Assembly: GCA_963817755.1 (NCBI GenBank)
Contig: CAWFPB010000001.1
Location: 310,001-374,000, forward strand
Reading direction: 5' to 3'
DNA: 64,000 nucleotides
Source: Oleiagrimonas sp963817755
GTDB taxonomy: Bacteria; Pseudomonadota; Gammaproteobacteria; Xanthomonadales; Rhodanobacteraceae
Shown: positions 48,362 through 57,560 of the stretch, in pieces
Position numbering within the stretch: position 1 is the first letter of the stretch
How the letters are laid out: every line of letters starts with the position of its first letter
Notes under the pieces: model-generated
The model's input: only the letters and a program-made list of their open reading frames with translations
Told to the model about the DNA's origin: nothing
The model's database searches: none
Position numbers and translations under genes: made by a program

Positions 48362-49684
48362 ATGTTTGCCTATTACCTCCAGCTGGGACTGCGCAGCCTA
48401 CGGCGCAATCCCGTGTTGACCGCCCTGATGGTGATGACCATCGCGTTCGGCGTGTCCGCCTCGATGACCACCTACTCGGTGTTCCGGGCGGTCTCCGGCG
48501 ATCCGATCCCGTGGAAATCCGCCAAGCTGTTCATCCCGCAGATCGACGGCTGGGGACCCAAGGCGCACCGTAACGGCAGCGATACCGAGCCGCCCGATGC
48601 GCTCAACTACATGGATGCGGTGGCCCTGATGAAGGCCCATCGCGGCAAGCTGCAGTCGGCGCTGTACTCGATCTCCCCGTCGGTGGTGCCTGCCCAGCGC
48701 GGGCAGCATCCGATCAACGTCAACGGGCATGCGGTATTCGGCGAGTTCTTCCCGATGGTGGATGCGCCGTTCCTGTACGGCAGCGGCTGGAGCGCCACCG
48801 ACGACGCCAATCGTGCCCAGGTGGCGGTGATCAGCAGCAAGCTCAACCAGAAGGCCTTCGGGGGCGGCAACAGCGTGGGTCGCAGCCTGGAGATCGAGGG
48901 CAAGCCGTATCGCATCGTCGGCGTGCTCAAGCCCTGGAACCCACAGCCGAGGTTCTATGACGTGGTCAACACCGGTGGCTTCAGCGACCGGGGCGACGAC
49001 GTGTTCCTGCCCTTCAATACCGCCATCGCCGCCGCGGTATCCAACAACGGCAACACCAATTGCAACGCCATGCCTGCCGAATCGGGGTTCATCGGACTGC
49101 AGCATTCGACCTGCGTGTGGACCGAGTTCATGGTCGAGCTGGACAGCCCGGCACGGGTCGCGGCCTACAAGCGGTTCCTGGACAACTACGCGCGCCAGCA
49201 GCAGGACAACGGCCGCTACGACTGGCCGCCCAACAACCGCCTGCGAGACGTGCCCGCGTTCCTGGACGCGCAGCACGTGGTGCCCAGCGACACCAAGGTC
49301 TCGCTGCTGGTCGCGCTGGGCCTGCTGATGGTCTGCCTGGTCAACACGGCTGGCCTGCTGCTGGCCAAGTTCCTGCGCCGCGCGCCGGAGATTGGCGTGC
49401 GCCGGGCCCTGGGCGCGCCGCAGCGCGAGATCTACACGCAGTTCCTGATCGAGGCCTCCATGGTTGGCCTGGCCGGCGGCGTGCTGGGCCTGCTGATGAC
49501 CGGCCTGGGCGTGGCCAGCGTGGGCTGGGTGCTGCCGCGCGACATCGCCAGCCTGGCGCACCTGGACGTGCCATTGCTGGCCCTGACCCTGGCCGTGGCC
49601 GTGGTGGCTGCCGCCCTGGCCGGCCTGTACCCCACCTATCGCGCCGCGCGGGTTCAGCCCGCCTGGCAGCTGAAGTCCAACTGA
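48362..49684 (+). CDS. A-type FtsX/MacB-like permease A1
   Basis: A 440-residue permease of MacB topology: TM1 (about 19-44), a periplasmic domain (about 45-310), then TM2-TM4 (about 318-340, 366-392, 403-425). The coupling motif is APEIGVRRALGA. The cysteine pair is at residues 234 and 251 with 16 residues between, followed by a conserved Trp (CxW). By eye it is the closest paralog of orphan A0 (33037-31715). The start MFAYYLQLGLRS is shared by all A-type genes. It pairs with B1 after 10 bases. The C-terminus AWQLKSN is family-typical. Confidence 0.93.
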   Translation: MFAYYLQLGLRSLRRNPVLTALMVMTIAFGVSASMTTYSVFRAVSGDPIPWKSAKLFIPQIDGWGPKAHRNGSDTEPPDALNYMDAVALMKAHRGKLQSALYSISPSVVPAQRGQHPINVNGHAVFGEFFPMVDAPFLYGSGWSATDDANRAQVAVISSKLNQKAFGGGNSVGRSLEIEGKPYRIVGVLKPWNPQPRFYDVVNTGGFSDRGDDVFLPFNTAIAAAVSNNGNTNCNAMPAESGFIGLQHSTCVWTEFMVELDSPARVAAYKRFLDNYARQQQDNGRYDWPPNNRLRDVPAFLDAQHVVPSDTKVSLLVALGLLMVCLVNTAGLLLAKFLRRAPEIGVRRALGAPQREIYTQFLIEASMVGLAGGVLGLLMTGLGVASVGWVLPRDIASLAHLDVPLLALTLAVAVVAAALAGLYPTYRAARVQPAWQLKSN

Positions 49685-49694
49685 GGCGCCGACG

Positions 49695-50945
49695 ATGACC
49701 CTGCACCCGATTCTCGCTGCACTTCGCAAGCACAAGGCTGGCGTGGCCCTGATCGCGCTGCAGATCGCCCTGACCCTGGCGATCGTGTGCAACGCCGTGT
49801 TCATCATCGGTCAGCGCATCGAGCGCGTGGATCGTCCGACCGGACTGGATGAGCACAACCTGATGCTGGTGACCCAGCAGTGGGTCGGTGCGCCCACCGG
49901 CGACGACCCGCAGAGCGTGGACAAGCTCGACAACATGCTGCGCGCGGACATGGACACCATCCGCCGGATACCCGGCGTCGAATCGGTGACGACGATGAAT
50001 TCGATTCCCCTGCTCAATTCGTCGTGGACCGGGTCGATGTCGACCAAGCCCGGTAGTGGCGAGATCCGCGGTGACTTGCATAGCGCGTTCTATTTCGGCG
50101 ACCAGAACATGCTCAAGACGCTGGGGCTGCGGCTGGTCGCCGGGCGCGGCTTCCGCGCCGCCGACATTCGCCACGAGGGCTTCCGAAGCGAACACACGCC
50201 GGATGTGGTCATCGTGACCCAGGCCATCGCCGACAAGCTGTTTCCCGGCGGTGCGGTGGGCAAGTCCGTGTACCTGAACGGCGGGACCAAGCCCAGCACC
50301 ATCATCGGCGTGGTCGCGCGCATGCAGGTGCCGGCGACCGGCAGCTGGGCCAACAGCTTCACCTGGTACTCGACGCTGGAGCCGATCCGGCTCAACGGCG
50401 GTTTTTCACGCTACGTGATCCGCACCAAGCCCGGACAGCTGCAGTCGGTGATGCACGCCGTCAAGCCCGCGCTGTACAAGGCGCAGCCGCTGCGCGTGCT
50501 CGACGACGACAGCGTGCGCTCGTTCGCGCAGATCCGCGAGCGTGCCTACCGCTCGGACGTCGGCATGGCGGTGCTGATGGGCGCGATCTGCCTGATCCTG
50601 ATCGCCGTGACCTCCGCCGGCATCGTCGGACTGACCAGTTTCTGGGTCGGCCAGCGACGCAAGCAGATCGGCGTACGCCGTGCGCTGGGTGCGCGAAGCA
50701 TCGACGTGTTGCGCTACTTCCAGACCGAAAACCTGATGATCGCCGGCGGCGGCGCGTTGCTCGGGATCGGCCTGGCGATCGGCCTGAACGTGCTGCTGAT
50801 GCAGCACTTCGAGATGGCCCGGCTGCCGGTGCTGTACGTACTGGCCGGCGTGGTGCTGGTCATGGGGCTCAGCCAGGCGGCGGTGTTCGTGCCGGCACGC
50901 AGGGCTTCGAAGGTGTCACCGGCCGAAGCGACGAGGAGCGTCTGA
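49695..50945 (+). CDS. B-type FtsX/MacB-like permease B1
   Basis: A 416-residue permease. TM1 contains AIVCNAVF; the periplasmic domain spans about 42-290; the FtsX core reads GIVGLTSFWVGQRRKQIGVRRALGA, and helices follow near 300, 345 and 380. It ends in SPAEATRSV, a variant of the PPVVATRSV tail of its paralogs. It is 10 bases downstream of A1, and 106 bases separate it from A2. It probably forms a heterodimer with A1. No catalytic residues are expected in this family. Confidence 0.92.
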   Translation: MTLHPILAALRKHKAGVALIALQIALTLAIVCNAVFIIGQRIERVDRPTGLDEHNLMLVTQQWVGAPTGDDPQSVDKLDNMLRADMDTIRRIPGVESVTTMNSIPLLNSSWTGSMSTKPGSGEIRGDLHSAFYFGDQNMLKTLGLRLVAGRGFRAADIRHEGFRSEHTPDVVIVTQAIADKLFPGGAVGKSVYLNGGTKPSTIIGVVARMQVPATGSWANSFTWYSTLEPIRLNGGFSRYVIRTKPGQLQSVMHAVKPALYKAQPLRVLDDDSVRSFAQIRERAYRSDVGMAVLMGAICLILIAVTSAGIVGLTSFWVGQRRKQIGVRRALGARSIDVLRYFQTENLMIAGGGALLGIGLAIGLNVLLMQHFEMARLPVLYVLAGVVLVMGLSQAAVFVPARRASKVSPAEATRSV

Positions 50946-51051
50946 AGGGAATGCGAATCGGAGGCGGGAATGGCTACCACGCGAGCAGCACGTGGAAATG
51001 GACGGACCACGGTTCTTGCGTTCCGGATCCTGTCTCCCGGGGAGTTGAATG

Positions 51052-52353
51052 ATGTTCGGATACTACATCGACCTTGCCATGCGCAGTCTCAGGCGCAACC
51101 GGGTGCTTACCGCACTGATGGTGCTGGCCATCGCCGTCGGCATCGGTGCCTCGATGACCACGCTGACCGTGGTGCATCTGCTGTCGGGCAACCCGATCCC
51201 CGACAAGAGCGGCGTGCTGTATTTCCCGCAGGTGGATCCATACAAGCCTGCCGACGCGACGCATACCAAGCCCTATCCGGAAATGGATTATCGCTCGGCA
51301 ATGGACCTGTGGAATGCGCATCGTGCCGACCGCCAGGCGCTGGTCACGAGCAGCCCCGTCAAGGTGCGTGCACCGGACACCTCGCATCCACCGCTGATGC
51401 TGCGCATGCTCTCGACCACGTCGGATTTCTTCGGCATGTTTGAGGTTCCCTTCCAGTACGGACATGGCTGGAGCCGCCAGGCAGATGCCGACCGTGCCCG
51501 CGTGGCGGTCATTTCCTCCGATCTCAACGATAAGCTCTTCGGGGGCAGGAACAGCGTCGGCCGCACGCTGCGCATCCGCGATACCGATGTACGCATCATC
51601 GGGGTACTCAAGCCTTGGCGGCCGACACCCCTGTTCTACGATCCCTGGGGCCAGAACTTCAGCAAGACCGAAGGCGTGTTCGCGCCGTTCAGCAGCAGCA
51701 TGGAGATCAACGCCGGCAACTTCCAGCAATACACCTGCTGGAAGCTGCCGAAGAAGGCCGGCTACCTGGAGAACTCCGATTGCGCGTGGGTGTGGATGTG
51801 GGTGCAGCTGGACAGCCCGGCCAAGGTACGCGCCTATGCCCGTTTTCTCGACGGATACGCGGATCAGCAGAAGGCACTGGGTCGATTCGCGGTAGGCCAC
51901 GAACACGTGCGTTTGCGCGGCCTGATGGATTGGCTCCACGTACAGGGCATGGTGCCGGATGATGTCCGGCTGCAAGCGTGGCTGGCTTCGGCCTTCCTGG
52001 TCATCTGCCTGTTCAACGCGGTTGGCCTGCTGCTGGCGAAATTCCTGCGTCGCAGCGGCGAGATCGGCGTGCGTCGCGCGCTCGGTGCATCCCGCGGCTC
52101 GATCTTCACGCAGTGCCTGGTCGAGGCCGGTGTGGTCGGCCTGCTCGGGGGACTTCTGGGCTGGCTTCTGACGCTGTTCGGGTTGTGGCTCGTGCGGCAG
52201 CAGCCGGTGGAATACGCGCACCTGGCGCACCTGGATCCGGCCATGTTCGGTGTGACCTTCATGCTGGCGGTCGCTTCCAGCCTGGCGGCCGGCCTGGTTC
52301 CGGCGCTGCGTGCGAGCCGGGTCGAGCCCAGTTGGCAATTGAAGGCGTTGTGA
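51052..52353 (+). CDS. A-type FtsX/MacB-like permease A2
   Basis: A 433-residue permease. The ATG at 51052 is preferred over the adjacent one at 51049 because of GGAG at 51041 and alignment with paralogs. TM1 about 18-42; coupling motif RRSGEIGVRRALGAS; C-terminal helices near 312, 362 and 400. Cysteines at residues 229 and 244 bracket a 14-residue loop (WKLPKKAGYLENSD) before the conserved CxW. The 106-base gap before it holds no clear promoter. Confidence 0.92.
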   Translation: MFGYYIDLAMRSLRRNRVLTALMVLAIAVGIGASMTTLTVVHLLSGNPIPDKSGVLYFPQVDPYKPADATHTKPYPEMDYRSAMDLWNAHRADRQALVTSSPVKVRAPDTSHPPLMLRMLSTTSDFFGMFEVPFQYGHGWSRQADADRARVAVISSDLNDKLFGGRNSVGRTLRIRDTDVRIIGVLKPWRPTPLFYDPWGQNFSKTEGVFAPFSSSMEINAGNFQQYTCWKLPKKAGYLENSDCAWVWMWVQLDSPAKVRAYARFLDGYADQQKALGRFAVGHEHVRLRGLMDWLHVQGMVPDDVRLQAWLASAFLVICLFNAVGLLLAKFLRRSGEIGVRRALGASRGSIFTQCLVEAGVVGLLGGLLGWLLTLFGLWLVRQQPVEYAHLAHLDPAMFGVTFMLAVASSLAAGLVPALRASRVEPSWQLKAL

Positions 52354-52364
52354 GGAGAACGGTG

Positions 52365-53582
52365 ATGCAGATGAAACCGATACTGGCCGCACTCCGCCAA
52401 CATCGTCTTGCCACGGTGCTGATCACCCTGGAGATCGCGCTGGCTTGCGCGGTGCTGTGCAATGCCTGTTTCATGGTGATCCAGCGCTGGCAGCGAACGC
52501 AGATCGACAGTGGAGTCGACGAACGCTCATTGGCTGTGCTGACAGTCAACGGATTCGAGCCGAGCCAGGCCAATGACGTCAATGCGCGCATGCTGGCGGG
52601 GCTTCGCAAGATTCCGGGTGTGCAATCGGTCACGCTGATCAACGAGGTCCCCTTTGGTCCACAAATGGGTACCGCGGGGATTTCACGCGACCGCAACAGC
52701 TTCAAGCATCCGATCGGGGTCGTGGACTTCGTGATGGGCGGCCCGGGCACGTTCCGTGCGCTGGGACTGAGGCTGCTCTCCGGTCACGTGCCCGGCCCGG
52801 ACGACTTCCATCCGGCCACGGTCTTCCTCCCGCCGGATTCGCAGGTGGTGATCACCCATGCCCTGGCCGAGCATGCCTGGCCGGGGCAGGATCCGCTGGG
52901 CAAGCAATTCTGGGTCGGCAAGCTGCATTTTCGCGTCACGGGCGTGATGGCGCACCTGGCCCGAGCCCAGCCGCGCTATCACCAGGCAGACGCCGCGCAA
53001 TGGACGGTATTCACGCCGACGTCGTCTGGAGGGCCTTTTGCCGGGACCTACCTGCTGCGCGCCAAACCGGACGCGATTGCCCGCGTGCTGCACCAGGCAC
53101 GGGATGCCGTGGCAAAGATCGCGCCGGACGTGGTGCTGGACCGCAAGGACAGCAAGACCTTGAGTCAGCTTCGACGCGACTACTTCAAGACCGACCGCAT
53201 CATGATCGGCCTGCTGTTCGGCGTGATCGCGGCCATGCTGGGAGTCACCGCGCTGGGCATCGTCGGCCTGGCCAGTTTCTGGGTCGCACAGCGGCGCAAG
53301 CAGATCGGCATCCGCCGCGCGCTGGGCGCGACGCGGGGCGACATCCTGCGCTACTTCCAGACCGAGAATTTCCTCATCGTCACCGGCGGCATTGTCCTGG
53401 GCATGGGCATGGCCTACGGGATCAACCTGCTGCTCATGCGGCATTACGAACTGCCGCGGCTTCCGGCCGAGTACCTGCCGATTGGTGCTCTGGTCCTTTG
53501 GGCCCTCGGCCAGCTGGCCGTGCTGGCGCCGGCCCTGCGCGCTTCCGGCGTGCCGCCGGTCGTGGCCACGCGGTCGGTCTGA
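52365..53582 (+). CDS. B-type FtsX/MacB-like permease B2
   Basis: A 405-residue permease starting MQMKPILAALRQHRLATVL; a GAGGAG ribosome site overlaps the A2 stop. TM1 has ACAVLCNACF. The periplasmic domain (about 40-280) has a short FGPQMG-containing loop. The FtsX core is GIVGLASFWVAQRRKQIGIRRALGAT and the end is PPVVATRSV. It is the paralog that looks closest to orphan B0 at its N-terminus. It is paired with A2 at 11 bases. Confidence 0.92.
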   Translation: MQMKPILAALRQHRLATVLITLEIALACAVLCNACFMVIQRWQRTQIDSGVDERSLAVLTVNGFEPSQANDVNARMLAGLRKIPGVQSVTLINEVPFGPQMGTAGISRDRNSFKHPIGVVDFVMGGPGTFRALGLRLLSGHVPGPDDFHPATVFLPPDSQVVITHALAEHAWPGQDPLGKQFWVGKLHFRVTGVMAHLARAQPRYHQADAAQWTVFTPTSSGGPFAGTYLLRAKPDAIARVLHQARDAVAKIAPDVVLDRKDSKTLSQLRRDYFKTDRIMIGLLFGVIAAMLGVTALGIVGLASFWVAQRRKQIGIRRALGATRGDILRYFQTENFLIVTGGIVLGMGMAYGINLLLMRHYELPRLPAEYLPIGALVLWALGQLAVLAPALRASGVPPVVATRSV

Positions 53583-53704
53583 ACGGAGCGGACGACGATG
53601 CATGCAAGACACATGATCACCAGCGGGAAGCCGGTCCATCGACCGGACGCGTTACGCGGCATGCATGTCCAGGCGACATGCCCCTTCGTTTCAGGAGAAG
53701 GCTG

Positions 53705-55003
53705 ATGTTCCGTTACTACCTGGACCTGGCCCTGCGCAGCCTCAAGCGCAACCGGATACTCACCGTGCTGATGGTGTTGGCCATCGCGATGGGTATCGGC
53801 GCGTCGATGACCACGCTGACCGTGCTGCACGTGCTGTCCGGCGATCCGCTCCCGGGCAGGAGCGCCACGCTGTACTACCCGCAGGTGGACCCGCGCGACC
53901 TGACCAATATGCGGCCGGGCGAGGAGCCCCCGAAGCAGGTCAGCTGGATGGACGGCATGAACCTGCTCAAGGCCGGTCGCGCCGACCACCAGGCCCTGAT
54001 GACCGGCGGGGCGGTGGCGGTCGAACCACCCGATGCGTCGATCGCACCCTTCTTCGAGCGGGCGCGTTACACCACGCGCGATTTCTTCTCCATGTTCGAC
54101 GTGCCGTTCCGGTACGGGCGGGCCTGGGGCAAGGCCGAGGACGGCAACGATGCGCGCCAGGTCGTGCTTTCGAGCCGGATCAACGACAAATTGTTCGGCG
54201 GCGCCGACAGCACGGGCAAGATCCTGCGCATGGGCGACAAGGATTTCCGCATCGTGGGCGTGCTCGACGCCTGGCGACCGACGCCGCACTTCTATGACCT
54301 GATCACGGGCGATTACGCCGAGCCCGAGGGCGTGTACCTGCCGTTGCTCACGGCCATCGACCTGAAGTTCCCGTTCAACGGATCGCGCGATTGCTGGGGC
54401 GGGGATTCCAACGTCGACCAGAAGACCGCCCAGTGCACCTGGCTGCAGTTCTGGGTCCAGCTGGACACGCCGGCCAAGGCGGCCGCGTACAAGCGGTTCC
54501 TGGTCAACTATTCGCGCCAGCAGAAGTCGCTGGGCGTCTACCAGCGCGATCCCAACGTGCACCTGCGCAACCTGATGCAGTGGCTGGACTACAACCACGT
54601 GGTGCCGTCGGACGTGCACCTGCAGTTCTGGCTGGCCATCGGATTCCTGGTGGTGTGCCTGGTCAACACCATCGGCCTGATGCTGGCCAAGTTCCTGCGT
54701 CGCGCGGGCGAACTGGGCGTGCGCCGCGCGCTGGGCGCATCGCGGCGCTCGATCTTCGCGCAACTGCTGGTCGAGGCCGGCACGGTGGGGCTGGTCGGCG
54801 GCATCGGCGGCCTGTTGCTGGCCGTGCTCGGCTTGTGGTTCGTGCGCATGCAGCCGTCCGATTACGCCGCGCTCGCGCACCTGGATCTGGAGATGCTGGC
54901 GGCCACCTTCGTGCTGGCCATCGGCGCGACCCTGGTGGCCGGCCTGCTGCCGGCCTGGCGCGCCTGCCTGATCACCCCCGCCCTGCAGCTGAAGAGCCAC
55001 TGA
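53705..55003 (+). CDS. A-type FtsX/MacB-like permease A3
   Basis: A 432-residue permease with an AGGAGAAGG ribosome site. TM1 about 18-42 (VLMVLAIAMGIGASMTTLTVLHVLSGDP); coupling motif RRAGELGVRRALGAS. Cysteines at 230 and 244 bracket a 13-residue loop (WGGDSNVDQKTAQ). It is clearly the nearest relative of A4, with near-identical N-terminal and C-terminal membrane parts. A 122-base gap with a small GC-rich hairpin (CCGGTC/GACCGG) precedes it; B3 follows after 2 bases. Confidence 0.93.
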   Translation: MFRYYLDLALRSLKRNRILTVLMVLAIAMGIGASMTTLTVLHVLSGDPLPGRSATLYYPQVDPRDLTNMRPGEEPPKQVSWMDGMNLLKAGRADHQALMTGGAVAVEPPDASIAPFFERARYTTRDFFSMFDVPFRYGRAWGKAEDGNDARQVVLSSRINDKLFGGADSTGKILRMGDKDFRIVGVLDAWRPTPHFYDLITGDYAEPEGVYLPLLTAIDLKFPFNGSRDCWGGDSNVDQKTAQCTWLQFWVQLDTPAKAAAYKRFLVNYSRQQKSLGVYQRDPNVHLRNLMQWLDYNHVVPSDVHLQFWLAIGFLVVCLVNTIGLMLAKFLRRAGELGVRRALGASRRSIFAQLLVEAGTVGLVGGIGGLLLAVLGLWFVRMQPSDYAALAHLDLEMLAATFVLAIGATLVAGLLPAWRACLITPALQLKSH

Positions 55004-55005
55004 TC

Positions 55006-56232
55006 ATGCACATCGGACCGATCCTCTCGACCCTGCGCCAGCACAAGATCACCGCCTTCCTGCTGGTGGTGGAGATCGCGCTGACCTGCGCCATCGTCTG
55101 CAATGCCGTGTTCCTGATCAGCCAGCGCCTGGAGCGCATGAAGATGCCCAGCGGCGTGGCCGAGCACCAACTGGTCATGGTGCAGGTGACCAACACGGCC
55201 CCGGTCAAGGACGCCATCGCGCGCAGCGCCGCGGACCTGGCCGCGCTGCGCCGCATCCCGGGCGTGCGCAAGGCCACCCTGGCCAGCCAGGTGCCGTTTA
55301 CCAACAGCTCGTCCAACAGCAGCATCAAGCTGGACCCGAAACAGAAGCTGCCCACCCTCAACGCGACCCAGTACATGGGCGAGGACCTGATCGGCACCTT
55401 CGGCGTGCAGCTGGTCTCGGGTCGCGATTTCCGTCCCGACGAGTACATGGATTTCGACACCGTGATCCACAACATGGACCTGCTGCGGACCCGGACGCCC
55501 ACGGTGATCATCACGCGTCCCATGGCCGAGCGCCTGTGGCCCGGACAATCCCCGCTCGGCAAGCAGCTGTACATGGGCCCGATCTCGGTGCGCGTGGTCG
55601 GCGTGGTCAAGGACCTGGTGCGCCCGTCGCTGTTCCTCGGCGACAACGCGGCGCAGTGGTCGATGATCTTCCCGTTGCGTCGCGACGTGAACGATGCCTC
55701 GCGCTACGTGCTGCGTACCGATCCGAACGATCGCCAGCGCGTGATGGCCGCCGCGGTGAAGGTCCTGCGCACGCTGGATCCGCACCGCATCATCCTGGAG
55801 AAGAAGACCTTCGACCAGATCCGCGCGGACTTCTTCCGCAACGACCGCGCCATGGCCGGCACCCTGCTGGGCGTGATCATCGCGCTGCTGACGGTGACCG
55901 CGCTGGGCATCGTCGGCCTGGCCAGTTTCTGGGTCGCGCAGCGCCGCCGCACCATCGGCGTGCGCCGCGCGCTGGGCGCCACCCGAAGCGACATCCTGCG
56001 TTATTTCCAGACCGAGAATTTCCTGCTGGCGAGCATCGGCATCGCGCTGGGGATGGTGCTGGCCTGGGGCATCAACCTGTTCCTGATGCAGCACTACGAG
56101 CTTCCGCGCCTGCCGTGGGAGTACTTGCCCGTTGGCGCGATCGCGCTGTGGCTGATCGGCCAGCTGGCCGTGCTCGGCCCGGCTTTGCGGGCCTCCAACG
56201 TACCGCCGGTCGTGGCGACGCGATCGGTATGA
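55006..56232 (+). CDS. B-type FtsX/MacB-like permease B3
   Basis: A 408-residue permease starting MHIGPILSTLRQHKITAFLL. TM1 has TCAIVCNAVF. The periplasmic part contains MPSGVAEHQLV, shared with B4, and a Ser/Asn-rich loop (FTNSSSNSS). FtsX core GIVGLASFWVAQRRRTIGVRRALGAT, tail PPVVATRSV. It is separated from A3 by 2 bases and from A4 by 22, which suggests tight co-expression. It is probably one half of the A3B3 heterodimer. Confidence 0.93.
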   Translation: MHIGPILSTLRQHKITAFLLVVEIALTCAIVCNAVFLISQRLERMKMPSGVAEHQLVMVQVTNTAPVKDAIARSAADLAALRRIPGVRKATLASQVPFTNSSSNSSIKLDPKQKLPTLNATQYMGEDLIGTFGVQLVSGRDFRPDEYMDFDTVIHNMDLLRTRTPTVIITRPMAERLWPGQSPLGKQLYMGPISVRVVGVVKDLVRPSLFLGDNAAQWSMIFPLRRDVNDASRYVLRTDPNDRQRVMAAAVKVLRTLDPHRIILEKKTFDQIRADFFRNDRAMAGTLLGVIIALLTVTALGIVGLASFWVAQRRRTIGVRRALGATRSDILRYFQTENFLLASIGIALGMVLAWGINLFLMQHYELPRLPWEYLPVGAIALWLIGQLAVLGPALRASNVPPVVATRSV

Positions 56233-56254
56233 AATCCGAAGATAGGAATTGATC

Positions 56255-57559
56255 ATGTTTGGTTACTACGTGGACCTGGCCCTGCGCAGCCTCAAGCGCA
56301 ACAAGGTGCTCACCGCGCTGATGGTGCTGGCGATTGCGTTGGGCATCGGTGCTTCCATGACCACCCTGACGGTGCTGCACGTGTTGTCGGGCGATCCAAT
56401 GCCGGGGCGCAGCGCAAAGCTGTATCGACCACAGATCGATCCGCGCGGCATGGTCGATTACCGGCCCGGGCAGGAACCCATGGATCAGGTCGGCTGGGTC
56501 GACGGCATGAACCTGCTGCGTGCGCATCGCGCCGACCGGCAGGCCCTGATGACCGGCGGGCAGGTGGCGGTGCTGCCGCAGGGCTCGGCACTGGATGCCT
56601 TCTATACCCCGGCACGCTTCACCACCAATGGTTTCTTCCCGATGTTCGGCGTGCCCTTCCGCTACGGGCATGCCTGGAGCGCCACCGCCGACCGGGCACA
56701 CGCACGCGTGGCGGTGATCAGCAACAAGCTGAACAACAAACTGTTCGGCGGTGCCAATAGCGTCGGCCGGAACATCCGGCTTTCCGGGCATGAATTTCGC
56801 GTGGCCGGGGTGGTCGGCGACTGGCGTCCCGATCCGCATTTCTACGATCTCAGCCAAGGCGGATACCAGCAGCCGGAGGATGTCTACCTGCCCCTGACCA
56901 CCGCGCAGGAATTGCAGTTCGGCCACATCGGGAACACCAATTGCTGGGGCAACGGGGGCGGTGCCACGCACCTGACCAAGACCTCCACCTGTGCCTGGCT
57001 GCAGTTCTGGGTGCAGCTGGACAGTCCGGCCAAGGCCCGGGCGTACAAGGCCTTCCTGGTGAACTATTCCGCGCAGCAGAAGGCGATGGGGCGATTCAAG
57101 CGTCCGCCCAACGTGCGACTTCGCAACCTGATGCAGTGGCTGGACTACAACCAGCTGGTGCCCAGCGACGTGCACATGCAGGTCTGGCTGGCGCTGGGCT
57201 TCCTGCTGGTGTGCCTGGTCAACACGGTGGGCCTGATGCTGGCCAAGTTCCTGCGCCGCTCCGGCGAGCTGGGCGTGCGACGCGCCCTGGGCGCTTCACG
57301 CCGCACGTTGTTCGCGCAGCTGCTGGTCGAGTCGGGCGTGATCGGCCTGGCCGGCGGCCTGGGCGGCCTGTTGATCGCGCTGTTCGGCCTGTGGCTGGTG
57401 CGCCTGCAACCGACCGGCTACGCCGCCCTGGCGCACCTGGATCCGAAGATGCTGCTGGTGACCTTCCTGCTGGCCATCGGTGCAAGCCTCGTGGCCGGCA
57501 TGCTGCCGGCGGCGCGTGCCTGCCGCATTACTCCCGCACTGCAACTGAAGAGCAACTGA
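56255..57559 (+). CDS. A-type FtsX/MacB-like permease A4
   Basis: A 434-residue permease. The ATG at 56255 (MFGYYVDLALRSLKRNK) is used; AGGA lies 8-11 bases upstream. TM1 about 18-42; coupling motif RRSGELGVRRALGAS. Cysteines at 230 and 246 bracket a 15-residue Gly-rich loop (WGNGGGATHLTKTST). It is the sister of A3, with the largest differences in the periplasmic domain and in this loop. It precedes B4 by one base. Confidence 0.93.
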   Translation: MFGYYVDLALRSLKRNKVLTALMVLAIALGIGASMTTLTVLHVLSGDPMPGRSAKLYRPQIDPRGMVDYRPGQEPMDQVGWVDGMNLLRAHRADRQALMTGGQVAVLPQGSALDAFYTPARFTTNGFFPMFGVPFRYGHAWSATADRAHARVAVISNKLNNKLFGGANSVGRNIRLSGHEFRVAGVVGDWRPDPHFYDLSQGGYQQPEDVYLPLTTAQELQFGHIGNTNCWGNGGGATHLTKTSTCAWLQFWVQLDSPAKARAYKAFLVNYSAQQKAMGRFKRPPNVRLRNLMQWLDYNQLVPSDVHMQVWLALGFLLVCLVNTVGLMLAKFLRRSGELGVRRALGASRRTLFAQLLVESGVIGLAGGLGGLLIALFGLWLVRLQPTGYAALAHLDPKMLLVTFLLAIGASLVAGMLPAARACRITPALQLKSN

Positions 57560-57560
57560 C